Of a stretch of 64,000 nucleotides of DNA, positions 31,970-43,440 are shown one piece after another. The stretch spans positions 473,692 through 537,691 of the forward strand of contig JBBHKE010000775.1 in NCBI GenBank assembly GCA_037447655.1. The letters are read 5' to 3'. The position numbers were made by a program, and so were the translations under genes. How positions within the stretch are numbered: the stretch's first letter is position 1; each line of letters begins with the position of its first letter. This DNA comes from Zygnema cylindricum. Taxonomy: Eukaryota; Streptophyta; Zygnematophyceae; Zygnematales; Zygnemataceae. The notes under the pieces were generated by a model. The model saw only the letters and a list, made by a program, of their open reading frames with translations. It was not told where the DNA came from and ran no database searches.

Positions 31970-32040
31970 ATTCTGGAGCTGCGTGGCATTCGACACTTAA
32001 CGACGAAACAAATGACGAATTAATGGATAATAATTACGAA
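31970..32040 (+). repeat. 70-bp repeat R2, copy 1
   Basis: Almost identical to 36452-36520 (CGTGGCATTCGACACTTAA..., AATTAATGGATAATAATTAC). It lies in an 84-codon ORF at 31912-32166 and encodes GAAWHSTLNDETNDELMDNN there. Confidence 0.8.
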
Positions 32041-32169
32041 ATAGTGGATAATAATCTTTCTTTAGGATTTCAAAATGGGTTTAAAAAGGCTCAAAATCAA
32101 TTTATTTTGGAATCCTCGACATTGAAAACTCCTCTTCTAGGAGTTTCTTTAAGAATGGAAGTTTAGTGA

Positions 32170-34470
32170 AAGGGAAAAAAAAAATAGTGAAAATTCAAGG
32201 AAAATAGTACAAGGGAAGGAAAATAGTAAAAGGGAAGGGAGATAGTGAAAAGTGAAGAAAAATTACAAATAAATAAACGGAGAAAAAGTGAAAAAATGAG
32301 AAAAGTGTCTGCCTTTTTTAGAAATAAAAGACACTAACCGATACTAAATTTAGTGTAGGCATCAATTTAGTTAAGTTTAGTTCTTTTTTGTACAACTCTT
32401 TTCTCTCTTTCGCTTCTTTTTTTCTTTTTTTTCTTGTGAGATTGTTTTTTCTAGAGTTTTTGACGAAAATGTTAATAGTTAAAGCTAACTTTTTTTAAAC
32501 TTTTTATCTTTTAAGATAAAAAACCGCTAGAAAATGAAAAAGAGTTCATATTTTTGATGATATACGGAGTCAAAAGACAAAAATTTGTTGTTTTAGTATC
32601 TACGAAGATGGTCAATTCTTTCTTTTTTTAGATACTTTCATGTGTATTTAAAAGTTATTTTGAATATTTTAGCGATATATGGTTTTCTTTTTTCATTGAA
32701 ATTATTGCTGACATCAAAGTTATGTAAGATTTAATTGTCTCCTTTTTTGGATTACATTCTTTAGCTGAAAAAGAATATCAAAAATTATGAGAAAATATAA
32801 AAATGAAACAATAAACAGTACATTATAGTCCATATGTAAGAGGATTGCGTGACGTTTTTAATAAAACTTTTAATAATATTTTTAATAATATTTTTAAGAA
32901 TGTTTTTAATAATATTTAACACCAATAAAGACAATTGTAATTTATAATTGTCTCATTTTTTCTGGCTTAAATTTATAAAGCTGAAAAAGAAAGGCATAAA
33001 AAATGTAAAGATAGAAAAATAGATATTACATAATAATCCAATGTGTGAGAGTATTTAGTGAGATTTTTAACAATACTAACACCCATAAACATAAAACCTA
33101 TTATTAAAAGTCAAAATTGTCTTCAACAAAAATGTTAGAAACTACATCCAAGACTTTGACTTTTGAACAATAATCTCTTCATTATTAATATTTTAGTTCT
33201 TTACATGTCAAGAAGCAAATCTTTTTTCCTATACTTTTTTTTTTTAATGTAAGTATATTGCTAAATGATTTGCCCACAATTGATGTTTACTTTTGTGGGA
33301 ATATCGATAATCGATGTTTGAAGTCAACTGCTATTGTCGTTGATTGATAATTGCAATACATCAACAATAGTATTATACTATCATCAATATCTTTATATTA
33401 ATTCCATACTATTCAACATTCTTTTCCTCAAGCTGTCGAGGCTAAAAAGTTTTCTCAGTACGGTATGCAAACGTGTATATATGCATACATATATACATGT
33501 ATACATGTTTCCCTGCGGAAAATTTTTACGGTAAGTTTATATATATGTATATATACATACATATATATAACCAAATGTTTGACTTCTTACCTGTATTTTG
33601 AATTTTCTTATTTTGTAAATAGAATTTACCTCCAATCAAGTATTTGGTCGAGGTTTGGTCAAATAGGTAGTCATTTTATTCTACGATTACATATTAATTT
33701 CTGTATTAAGTTCCGTACACTTATCAGTTTACTTTAGCTCGCCAATAATACGATAAACGGAAATAACAATATTATCGATTGTGATCTGACCCATACACTA
33801 CTTTTCACGAAAGTTTCTCATTGTAAGTCTTGAAAACCTCTCAAGTTCTCTATGGATATCCATGCCCGAACTTCCGTAAATTTTCATCATTTCCCATGCT
33901 AATCGAAGTAAATGATAATAATAATATCAATAATTGTAAGTTTGAAACCATCGACACCATCGAAAAATTCCAAAATTTCCAAAATTATAGAACAAAGAAG
34001 AAACAGAGATAAGGGAATGTCGAAGTACATGTGAAATTTTGTTGTCCACATACTGTGCTCTAAAACGTTTACCGTATTCTACACTTATTTATGTAAAAAA
34101 CAAAAGGGGAAAAAGAAAAAGGAAACACTGTACCTACAATTAGGTTCTTCGTTCAATAACCACAGTGAATGCTGCACAGAAAAAGACAAAAACTTTCAGA
34201 GAGTTTTTTGTCTTTCGTTCAAATTCTCCTCCACCAACTCCTCCAACAATATACCTGTAGGAGTCGAAAGAAAACTGTTCAAAAAAACTTCAAAAAGAAA
34301 TAATAACATTAAAATAATATACACAAAAATGTTGAAACGACAAATCAGTTTCTCATTTTTATGGAAAATTTATGCAAAGAAAGAGATAAGGAAACCTTCT
34401 CAAGGTGGAAATTGATAATCTGAGCACTTCCAAAACACACAACAACATTTACTACAATTTGAATAGGGAG
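32170..34470. other. AT-rich intergenic stretch
   Basis: No gene supported. It contains TTTTTAATAATA repeats at 32860-32930 and TATATATGCATACA-type alternating tracts at 33465-33575. Confidence 0.5.
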
Positions 34471-34474
34471 AAAG

Positions 34475-34600
34475 AGAGGGAGAGGAATCTATTTCATCGC
34501 TTTTTCTAGGGAGAGGAGAGGGAAAGGGAGAGGAATCTATTTCGTCGCTTTTTCTAGGGAGAGGGGGAGGGAGAGGAATCTAGTTCACCACTTTTTACAA
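34475..34600 (+). repeat. Three tandem units of about 45 bp
   Basis: GAGAGGAATCTATTTC...TTTTTCTAGG recurs near 34480, 34528 and 34571 with purine spacers. Confidence 0.8.
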
Positions 34601-34775
34601 CAAATTAGACAAATTTGTTTGGAACAAAACGTGTGTTTTACTTGAGAATATCTAGCTAATGAAAATCGAACCAAAATTAGTGTGGAACATTGACAAACCA
34701 ATTTGAAACTTGTCAACAAATCCCACTCTCACGAGAATTGTAAAAATGGGAAAAGTTAAGAATATTAATAAAACA

Positions 34776-34912
34776 GAGGAGGAGGAGAGGAGGGGGGGAG
34801 GGAGGGAGGGGAGGAGGAGGAGGGAGGAGGAGGAGGAGGAGGAGGAGGAGGGAGGAGGGAAAGGAGGGAGGGAAGGGAAGAGAGGGAGGAGGAGGGAAAG
34901 GAGAAAAACCGA
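34776..34912. repeat. GGA-rich purine tract
   Basis: (GGA)n and GGGA units. The Glu/Arg and Pro/Ser ORFs on the two strands are artefacts. Confidence 0.9.
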
Positions 34913-35099
34913 ACCTATGTCCAAAATGAAGAAATGAGGATGGAATGGAAGATCCTGGAAAAAACAAAAAACACAAAAAAAAAAAAAAAAACAATGGGAA
35001 AAAAAGAAGTGAAAAAAAAAAAATCTACTTAAAAAAATCTACTTAAAAAAATTGTGTTGTAAAGGGACAAAACAAACTTTGACATCAAGAACTGACAAA

Positions 35100-35707
35100 A
35101 ACAAAAGAAAAAAAAATATATATATATATATACATATAAATATATATATAGCTTATTTGATTAGAACCATGAAGTGTTGTCAACCGTCGTTATTTTAAAA
35201 ATTAACATTTTTATTTTAAATATTTCTATATACCAAAGGTGAATTTTAATAAAAAAAAACGATTGTATCCAACTTCAAAAACGATTGTATCCAACTTCAA
35301 AATCGGACAACCATTAATATCAAGAATGTTCATAGTTCACGTGAATTAGTGTAAAAACAGTTTTGTTTTTTCAAAAGGAAATTAAACACCCGAAATGTTA
35401 AACAATTTTGTATAAACAAGATGTTCCTTGTTATAATTATGTCTCCAAAAACCTTCCAGTCTCAAAAAATATTTTTCCCTTTTTGTAATCCACGCTAAAA
35501 ACTTCCAAACTTTGTTTATCAAATTGAGATTCAAATCTGATCCATCAAAATTCAAATTTAAATTCAAATTTCAAATTTATATTCCAATTCAAATTCAAAT
35601 CCAAATCAAATTCAAATCCAAATTGGAAATTGAATCAAACCTCGTGTCTATTAAAAGTCAAACCATAATTCGATTCTTTAAACTTTTTAAACTCTTCGAT
35701 TGTAGTT
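35100..35707. other. AT-rich DNA with an AAATTC/AAATCC microsatellite
   Basis: TATATA tract at 35115-35150 and a degenerate hexamer run (ATTCAA/ATCCAA) at 35540-35640. A direct repeat AACGATTGTATCCAACTTCAAAA occurs twice around 35259-35300. On the minus strand this is downstream of the ORF ending at 35708. Confidence 0.5.
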
Positions 35708-36470
35708 TTAAAAAGAATTGTGTAAACTTACCAACATCGATTCCGGCAACTCTTGAACCCATTCAGTTTCCTCTTTCGTCGTCTTCTCTTCCAAAACATC
35801 TCTCGTCTCTGGTTTTTCTCGCTTCTTCTTTTCTGTTCCTTTTCCTTTTCCTTTTCGATTTCCAATCACGTTCGTTTTTTCATTTTCATAAAATTCTCTC
35901 CAATGTCGTCGTAAACCAGCCAAATCTGGTTTCTTTGTAAATGGAGCTTTTTTACATTTCCATCCCTCACAAAAATAATAATCTTTTCCACAAAATTCCC
36001 CTCCTAATAATGGTCCGTGAATATTACCTTTCCTTTGTGAACAAAACCTCGATCTTAAATCTCTCGATTCCTCAACTTTACTGTTATCTCCCGATTTTTT
36101 TTTCTTCCATTGACTTTTTTTTCTTTTTTTCGAGGTTCCTTTTCTTGAAAAAGACTCAATTTCTTCTCCCTCCAATTCCCCATCCTCACTTTGGCTTAAT
36201 TTTTCCGAACTTTCCGCTTCTTGATTAGACTTGTCCTTTCCCAAACTTTCAACTTCTTCTTTATTCTTGAAAACTTTTACTTTTACTCTTTTTCGCTTTG
36301 AATTTTGCTCTTCCCCTTCGTCCTCCACTGCTTCCTCGTCCTCCTCGTCCTCCTCTTCTTCCTCCTCCTCCTCCTCTTCCTCCTCCTCGTCCTCCTCCTC
36401 CTTCTCCTCTTTTTCCTCCTCCTTTCCCTCTTCACTATTTGCCTTACCTCCTGGAGTTGCGTGGCATTCG
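35708..36470 (-). CDS. Putative spliced minus-strand gene, charged nuclear-type protein
   Basis: An open minus-strand frame from about 36470 to 35708. The N-terminal part is a very acidic Glu/Asp run (about 36450-36320), followed by SKRKRVKVKVFKNKEE and KKRKKSQWKKKKS, both basic and resembling nuclear localisation signals. A central segment, YFCEGWKCKKAPFTKKPDLA and then RRHWREFY, looks like a C2H2-type finger with the last His replaced by Tyr. The C-terminal part is Lys/Glu-rich and reads ETEWVQELPESML before GTAAGT, a strong splice donor (minus strand, near 35732), so the last codons to the TGA at 35708 may be intronic. A possible donor-like GAGGTAAGG lies at the upstream end. Function unknown; could be host or transposon-derived. 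Confidence 0.5.
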
Positions 36471-36520
36471 ACACTTAATGACGAAACAAGTGACGAATTA
36501 ATGGATAATAATTACGAAAT
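36452..36520 (+). repeat. 70-bp repeat R2, copy 2
   Basis: Second copy of 31970-32040. The differences include one silent and two conservative codon changes in the frame reading AWHSTLNDET, which may hint at past coding, or may be chance in so short a segment. Confidence 0.8.
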
Positions 36521-36529
36521 TTTGGTTTT

Positions 36530-37015
36530 TTTCATGTTTCCAATTTTTATGTCTAGGGTTTTGGAGATTTTAAGGATTTTGAAGTTTTTTATGGTTTTTG
36601 GGGTTTTAAAGGTCTTCGGAGTTTTTAGGGATTTAGAGTTTTAGAGTTTTCGAGATAAATAGGGATTTCAGGAGTTTCGGGATTTAAAGGTTATAAGTAT
36701 TTTGAGGTTTTTGTTGATTTTCGAGTTCTAAGGATTTTAGAGTCTTTAGGGTTCATGAAGCTTTTCAAGTTCTGAATGTTTAAGGGTTTGAAGGGCTTTC
36801 AATAAGTTTGGATTTTCAGGATTTTTAGGGTTTGTAGAGTTTCTAGTGTTTTTTAGGTTTTCTTGGTTTTGGGGATCTTTTTGGTTTTCGAGGTTTTTAA
36901 GGTTTCTTAGGTTTTCACGTTGTTTATAACTTTTAAGGTTTTAGAGGCCTTTGGGGTTTTAAGGGTTCCAAGGTTTTGACAATATTCGGGGATTTTCAGT
37001 TTCACGGATTTTTAA
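36530..37015 (+). repeat. T/G-rich degenerate TTTAGGG-like tract, second block
   Basis: Loosely repeated TTTTAGGG, TTTTGAGG and TTTCAGG phrases on the plus strand, as at 30560 and 40140. It follows directly on repeat R2, as the R2 copy at 31970 follows the tract ending at 31690. Confidence 0.75.
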
Positions 37016-38316
37016 CTTCGCAATCCCTCTTTAGTCTTGTTCTCTGAGTAAATGTTTCAAACGGGGGGGGGGGGGAGGGAGAGGGGAAGACAGAAAAAGA
37101 GAAAAGTAGGGTGCAAGAGGAAAAAGGACAGGGAGAGAGAGCGAGGAATCGAAAGAGAAGGATGTAAAAAAGACGGGCGGATATCGAGAGAAGGGAAGCG
37201 AGAGAGAGAGAAAAATACACTTCGCATTCAGTAAAGGAATTATTGCATAAGTAAGCCCTTGGTAGAACCCTCAAAATCACTCAAACTGTACTCCTCCAAA
37301 ACTTCTTCAACCAAAGTAAGTTCGTAAAATTGAGTAGAAATTCACAATTCCTCAGAAAATTTCCTCGCCATACCATTTACTCTTTCTTGACCAAAGGGAG
37401 TAAGAGCCCTGAAAACCCTAAAAACTGAACATAAGAGTTGTACCTCACAAATAAGGAGCACAATTTTGCAATGCCATAGATCCTCCAGGGAAGAGCTTCT
37501 CCATGACGTCAGCAGTGAGGAGGAAGAGCATCCCTCGACGGGTAGAGAAGAGAAGAGCGGGAGTGTAGAGAGGCGCCATGATCCGAAAAAAGGAAAGGAC
37601 ACCCGCAGGTGCAATTTGAGACTGCCCGAGCAGCGAAAAGATCAAATATGGAGGAGCATCGGTCAGGGAAAGAAGGGAAGGGAGCGCCAGTTAGACAAGA
37701 CACGACAAAGAGAGAGAAGAAAAGGAGGAGAGGTCTAGAAGAGAAAAGGGAGAATCGAGTGAGAAGATGCTTCAGTACATGGTGCAGAATAGTATAGTCA
37801 ACTGCGACGTAAGTAGGTGACGTCGTCGTCTGCTGATGTGGCGGATTGGTGAAGTGGCAGTTTGCGGCCACGTCATAGAATATTGTGAAGTGACATAATT
37901 GGTGAAATATGAGATACACGAATTTAAATCGGTCGACTTGATTAAGGAGCTTAGAATCTTAGATGCTGGTTGGTTCGCGCTTGTGCGGTCTCTGACCAAG
38001 ACAGCACGACTCCCAAACTCCCTCATATCGCCACGTAAAGTTTTATGCGGATCGACACACCATATAATATTCGATAATTTGTTGACTTGGCAGATTGCTT
38101 TCGTGGATGCCCATTGATGTGTGCTTGCAAACATGGCATCCAGATGGGGTGTCAAAATTTATGACAAGGCCGATGTGCTGACATGGAAAGCACATCATGA
38201 TTGGCTGACGTGGCAATTACTGCTGACGTCAAAATTAGCTGACATAACGACTGGTTGACGGGGATATCATTATAAGCTATAGTGTTGCACAGTAATACTT
38301 CGTGCACGTAATACTG
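37016..38316. other. Intergenic stretch with purine tract
   Basis: Purine-rich sequence at 37062-37220 and 37640-37770. Overlapping ORFs at 37342-38155 on both strands show no domain and are not called. From 37800 to 38260 short GACGT/TGACGTGGCA-like phrases recur. Confidence 0.4.
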
Positions 38317-38821
38317 TACACCGCGAATCGTAATTAGAGTAAATTACTCTAATTCGGTCGCTCGAAATTTCGACTCTATTACATCAAATAGAGTAAATGA
38401 TTCTAATTTTTTCATTATTCTATTTAAGGTAATGTTTAATTAGCGTTTTTAATTCTAATATATGTTCGTTTTAAATAGTGTGGAATACGGACGACGTCCG
38501 ACCGTGCAAAATTGTACCTTTATAAGTAAAAAAGTACAAATAATGATTTAATACAGGCCATTATCATGTAACTGCGTTTTAACAAACCGCGTAGTGCAAA
38601 CGTCATAGTGACGATAAACTGTACGTTTTGTCAGATTCTGTACGATTACCTTATTTACAGTAGAGGATATTAGCTTGCCAAATTAGAGTACACCGCATAA
38701 ATTAGAGTAAATTCCTTTTTGAAACAGTTCTATCACATAAATTAGAGTAAATTACTCTAATTATTTTTTTCTCTTTTTTTAATCTAATTTTTTCATTACT
38801 CTAATTACGATGCGCGGTGTA
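38317..38821. mobile_element. Small inverted-repeat element (MITE), copy 4
   Basis: 505 bp bounded by 26-bp terminal inverted repeats that differ at one position. The left begins TACACCGCGAATCGTAATTA and the right ends CGCGGTGTA. TA at both ends may be the target duplication. Internal AATTAGAGTAAATT repeats. Non-coding. The best-defined member of the family also seen at 25147, 25453 and 48802. Confidence 0.85.
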
Positions 38822-39013
38822 GTTGTGCACGGTATTGGTGGTGCACGATAATAGAGGTTCGGTACGGTAGGAAACGCTAATAGGGGTGCCAAATTATAGG
38901 TAACGGTAACAGCGGCGCCGAACCAACTGTAACACCGCTTCCGCTGTTTTTTGAATTTTTTCCCCTGTTACGGTACCACAACTAAACGCCATTCCGTACA
39001 CAAATCTGTACTT

Positions 39014-39250
39014 TCATTCTGTACTCCATAGTACAATACCATTATTAATGTACCTTTTTGCAGTTACGTGGCGCCACAGTTCATACTCCACGATTTTACG
39101 GAACTGGATCAAATCTCCCCCATGGGAGCAACGAAGCAAATGGACACCATCGGGCCCCAAGACACGACCACATGCACAAACAAGAGAGCCAAGTAAAGGA
39201 GGATGGGGGAGGCCGAGGCGAAACCGAAGGGTAGGACAACTATATTCCAC
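39014..39250 (-). pseudogene. 3' fragment of a non-LTR retrotransposon ORF (LINE-type tail)
   Basis: The minus frame reads RFRLGLPHPPLLGSLVCACG, then GVHLLRCSHGGDLIQFR and VEYELWRHV. The CxCG...GVHLLxC..GG spacing is the cysteine-rich tail commonly found after the RT of LINE-like elements and related reverse-transcriptase genes, where the final His is usually RH rather than FR. No RT motifs are present nearby, so it is an isolated fragment. Confidence 0.55.
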
Positions 39251-39590
39251 TGGAAATGTCTTTCTCGCCTAACAAGATTAGGTTTCCTGTTCCCTCTTAG
39301 GCCTTATAATCAAACTAAAAGTAGAACAAAACTTAAATGAGCCTTTACGTTTGTCGGAGGTAATAAAATAGGTGATGCACCTATCGTTTCTCCTATTGGT
39401 AGTCAGGTACAATAATGTTGTGACCATGAACGCTCGGTCCAAACCCCTATATTGGGATATTATGCGAGACATCACTAACGTACACCGCCTATCGTTGTCA
39501 TTAAACATTAATACACACCCTTATATAATATCGAATATACACTAAATCCTACAATACATTTTTTTACCTTTATATTCTACTATAGAGCAT
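39251..39590. other. Intergenic, no gene seen
   Basis: Nothing supported between the LINE-like fragment and the pyrimidine tract. Confidence 0.4.
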
Positions 39591-39599
39591 GTGCGAAAG

Positions 39600-39885
39600 T
39601 TGCACACTCTCTCTCCCTCCCTTAATCTCCCCCTCCCTTTCCCTCTCCCTCGCTCTCCCTCTCTCTCCCTCCCTCTCCCTCACACTTATCCCTCTCCCTC
39701 TCCCTCACACTACCAATCCCTCTCCCTCTCCCTCCCCCTCCCACCCCCTCCTTCCCTCTCCTTCTCTCCCTCCGTCTCCCTCTCTCCCTCCGTCTCCCTC
39801 CCTCCCCCTCTCCTTCGCCTTCTCCCTCTCCCTCTCATTCCCTCTCTCTCTTCCTCACCCTCTCCCCCTCCCCCCCAAGCCATAA
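39600..39885. repeat. Pyrimidine tract (CTCCCT)n
   Basis: About 285 bp of CTCCCT/CTCTCC units. The two overlapping Pro/Ser/Leu ORFs are artefacts of the repeat. Confidence 0.95.
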
Positions 39886-39924
39886 ACGCTTACATGAAAG
39901 GGGGTAAAAGCTTTGTGGTGGACA

Positions 39925-40880
39925 TTTACCCCCTAGTCCGTAAGCCTATGGGCTATGGGGGGTTATAACTCGGTAGTGGTCAGATGGTATGAGAATCATT
40001 GTTTCACCATCCTCTCTCTTTTGTTATCCCTCTAACCCCGAGGACACATGCTAAATAATATGTGATTTGTTACTTTGGCTTTCTAAGACTACAGGATTCA
40101 AGGTGTACGGGTTTTGTGTCATGAAGGCCTTATGTCATTATTAGGGTTCAAAATTTTCAACCAATATTTTTAGGCTTTTTAGTGTTTTCCGTTTTAGCGT
40201 TTAGAGTTTCGAGTTTTTGAGGTTTCTATTTTGTTTATGCTCTTTGAAATTTCAATTGCCTTTTGCATTCTTTAGGGCTTTAAGTTGTTGAAAAAAATTA
40301 AATTTTTTAAGTACTAATAGGCTTAGTTTCGTTTTTTTGCGGTTTTTAAGGTTTTACATACTATCTAAGGTTTTTCAGGTATTAAGGTTTTGAAAGTTTT
40401 CAAGGTTTTAAAGGTTTTCGAGGTTTATAGGTTTTGAGGACTATTGGGATGTATATAGTTTTTAGAATTCGCAAGGTTTTAAGACAAATTTTAGAGTTAT
40501 TGGGATTAAAAGAGTTTTTAGGGTTTTTAAAGTTGTTCAAAATTTTTAGTGTTTTAGGTCTTTTAGGGTTGCTAAGGATTTTCGAATTTTTAGGGTTTTA
40601 GAGTCTTCCGAATATTCACCATTTTTAACATAGCTTTTCAAGGTTTTAATGCTTTTAGGGTTTTTGAGGTTTTCAAAGTTTTTACAGTTTTTGAGGTTTC
40701 GTACTTTTTAAGTTTTTAAAGCGTATAGAGTTTCGGAGTTTTCAAAGATTCTAGGGTTTCGGGGGGTTTTAAAAAGAAAAAAAATTGCTTACAACGTTTT
40801 TAGGGTTAGAGGGTTTTTAGCAACTTAAACGGATTTAAGGGTTTTCAGAGTATGTAGGGTTTCAGAGCTTCTCAGGATTG
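39925..40880 (+). repeat. Dispersed repeat R1, copy B, with T/G-rich tract
   Basis: Aligns with 28985-29171 plus 29644-29700 and then, after skipping about 1.3 kb of copy A, with 30985-31690. It preserves the state without the 472-bp insertion. It ends in an A-run at 40891-40914. Confidence 0.8.
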
Positions 40881-40914
40881 CACTGTAATAAAAAAAAAAA
40901 AAAAAAAAAAAAAA

Positions 40915-41690
40915 ATCAAATAATTAATTAAATTTTTTTTTCCCGATATGTGCTCAGAATCGGGTAAAGATCGGAATAACTTTGGTAACATTATGTAATC
41001 TTCAAAGATTCGCTGAATCTTTTAGAGATTCGATAATTCCTCGACAAATAATAATAATATTATAATACAGGAGTGGAGATTGAGACACGTGGGGCGCCCA
41101 CGAAGGAATTACAGGTTAAGTGCCAGAATTTTTATAATCCTTGCGTTTCTTTCAGTTGTATTCTGCCCGAGTCCGCGGGTAGATTATAACTTTAGAAAGC
41201 GCTTTGTCTTTCTAATTTTCATTGGCCAGTTTCTTTTCCTTTCTGCATTGTTTTTATTCGTATTTTTTGTTTTTTCAAGACCGATTAGGGTGTGTCCTCA
41301 TGTACTTGTAACTTAGCGAGCTTACTTTGTGTTTTAGCGCAGATCCGGCGGACCGGGATTTCAGGTGTCCCTATATGTACCAATCGAAGTTGTCACTTAA
41401 GCTTGTGACGACTGTATACGTCGACAATGCCCGTGATGACTATTAACTGTACAATCTGAGATAACGCACCAAGTTGTTAAAAAATGTTGTGGACGTTGCA
41501 TAACGTTGTGTGACATTTGTAGACGTGCAGCTATTTCAGCAAACTTTCCTGTACGGTACCCTCGTTGGCAATTTCCACGCGCGTTAAATCCTTGTTTAAC
41601 CTCATCCGCAGGCTGCATATTGAGGTAAGAAGCTAACGTGGCAATTCTCTCTCCGATTCCACTTTGGCATCAATACTTCACAATCTTGTT
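40915..41690. other. Intergenic stretch with one unassigned short ORF
   Basis: A minus ORF at 41397-41618 reads QGFNARGNCQRGYRTGKFAE and then IAARLQMSHN. It has a helix-turn-helix flavour but no family I can name, so it is not called. Nothing else supported. Confidence 0.4.
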
Positions 41691-41691
41691 A

Positions 41692-41845
41692 TCCTCTCTC
41701 ACTGTCTCATCTTTCCTCCCTCACTGTCTCATCTTTCTTCCCTCACTATCTCATCTTTCTTCCCTCACTACCTCATCTTCCTCCCTCACAATCTCATCTT
41801 TCTTCCTCACAATCTCACCTTTCATCCTCACTATCTCAACTTCCT
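41692..41845 (+). repeat. 22-bp pyrimidine-rich minisatellite
   Basis: About seven units of CTCACTGTCTCATCTTTCTT-type sequence, period 22 bp. Confidence 0.85.
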
Positions 41846-42645
41846 CTGAGAGAATACAAGCTCTGCCTTTAGTTGACTCTGAGTGGCTCTTGGAGAAATT
41901 TCAGGTGGTCCCTGGAGGAGGAGCGGTACAGGTGGCACTTTTAGTCCATTAGGAGCAATTAGAGACAACTTTGGGGTCTCGACAACATTTGGCCAAAATA
42001 GAAGCTTTACTGGCCATTCCGAAGGTGAGTTATTTTTTCCTATTAATTTGGTTTTTTGTGTTTTTAATCCCTGCTTCCTGTCAGTTATTTTTCATTTTTA
42101 GAGTTTTAGAAATGAATTCGACAGTTTATCAAATTTAAAACTAAATTTGAATAGAACAATTCATCCAATTAGAGAGAATTGCACGATGATTAGTTAGTAG
42201 AGATTACACTGCCCACCCTTTTTTAAAATTAGTAACTCTAATTCAAGTAAGGGATTTATGACCCAAAGGAGGCAACCGAGATTTTTATGGGTTTTTTGAG
42301 GTTTTTGAAGGCAAAACTAGCATCAAATGAACGTTATTCTTTCGTCTGTCGTGAACAGGTTTTAGCCGTGATCGCAGCAAAGGATGCGACAGGGCTTGTG
42401 GCGAAATAGAGATCTTACTACCATTCTGCCCAAGTGAAGCCCAACAAACAACATTCAACACGATATGTAAAGAAGTGACAATCTCCATAAACCATTTCAA
42501 ATTACTTTTGTAAAACTGCACATATGTATGCATAAATAATTGTATATATATGCATACAAACATACATTCATGCAAGCATACATATATATGTATGCATACT
42601 TGTATATATATATATGAATTCCGAACGAAGCACTATAATATTTTG
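41846..42645. other. Intergenic stretch
   Basis: No gene supported. ATGCATACAT-type alternating tract at 42530-42615. Confidence 0.5.
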
Positions 42646-42647
42646 CT

Positions 42648-43440
42648 GAAATGTGGGCTGAACTTGTAACTGACCTAGAATATACTGTTGAATTGTGGGC
42701 TGAACTTGTAACTCAACCAGAATTATTTGCTAAAATGTGGGCTAAACTTGTAACTAACCTAGAATATTTTGCTGAATTGTGGGCTAAACTTGTAACTGAC
42801 CAAGAATATACTGCTGAAATGTGGGCAGGACTTCTAACTGAACTATAATGAAATTGTAACTAACCTAGAATTTACTGCTGAAATGTGGGCTGGACTTCTA
42901 ATTGATGTGGGCTGAACTTGTAATTGACCTAGAATATACTGTTGAAATGTGGGCTGAACTTGTAATTAGATTAGAATATTCTGCTGAAATGTAATTGAAC
43001 TAGAATATTCTTCTGAAATGGGGGCTGAACTTGTAACTGACCTATAATATACTGTTGAAATGTGGGCTGAAAAAGTAACTGACCTTGAATTTTCAGCTGA
43101 AATTTGGGCAGAACTTGTAACTCAACCAGAATTTTCTGGTGAAATGCGGGCTAAACTAGTATCTAACCTACAATATTCTGCTGAAATGTGGGCTTAACTT
43201 GTAACTAACCTAGACTATACTGTTGAAATGTGGGTTGGACTTCTAATTGAATTAGAATATTCTGCTAAAATGCGGGCTGATCTTGCAATTGACCTATAAT
43301 ATACTGTTGAAATGTTGGTTGAACTTGTAACTGACCTAAGAATTTTCTGCTGAAATGTGAGCCGAACTTGTAAATGAACCAGAATATTTTGCTGAAATGT
43401 GGGCTGAACTTGTAAGTGAACTAGAATATACTACAGAAAA
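42648..43440 (+). repeat. 42-bp tandem repeat, in-frame 14-residue unit
   Basis: Roughly nineteen units of GCTGAAATGTGGGCTGAACT...TTGTAACTGACCTAGAATA-type sequence with a basic period of 42 bp. The first five units are open (42651-42848) and encode MWAELVTDLEYTVE-type 14-residue repeats. Later units carry stops and small indels. Diverged GAACTGAA phrases persist to about 43950. Confidence 0.85.

Noticed and set aside
37342-38155. Several overlapping ORFs on both strands
   Set aside because: They have no domains, they occupy the same DNA in competing frames, and part is purine-rich.
39589-39968. Pro/Ser-rich ORFs of 98 and 125 codons
   Set aside because: They are overlapping frames of a CTCCCT microsatellite.
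41397-41618. 73-codon minus-strand ORF with a helix-turn-helix look
   Set aside because: The resemblance is too weak and short, and there is no supporting context.
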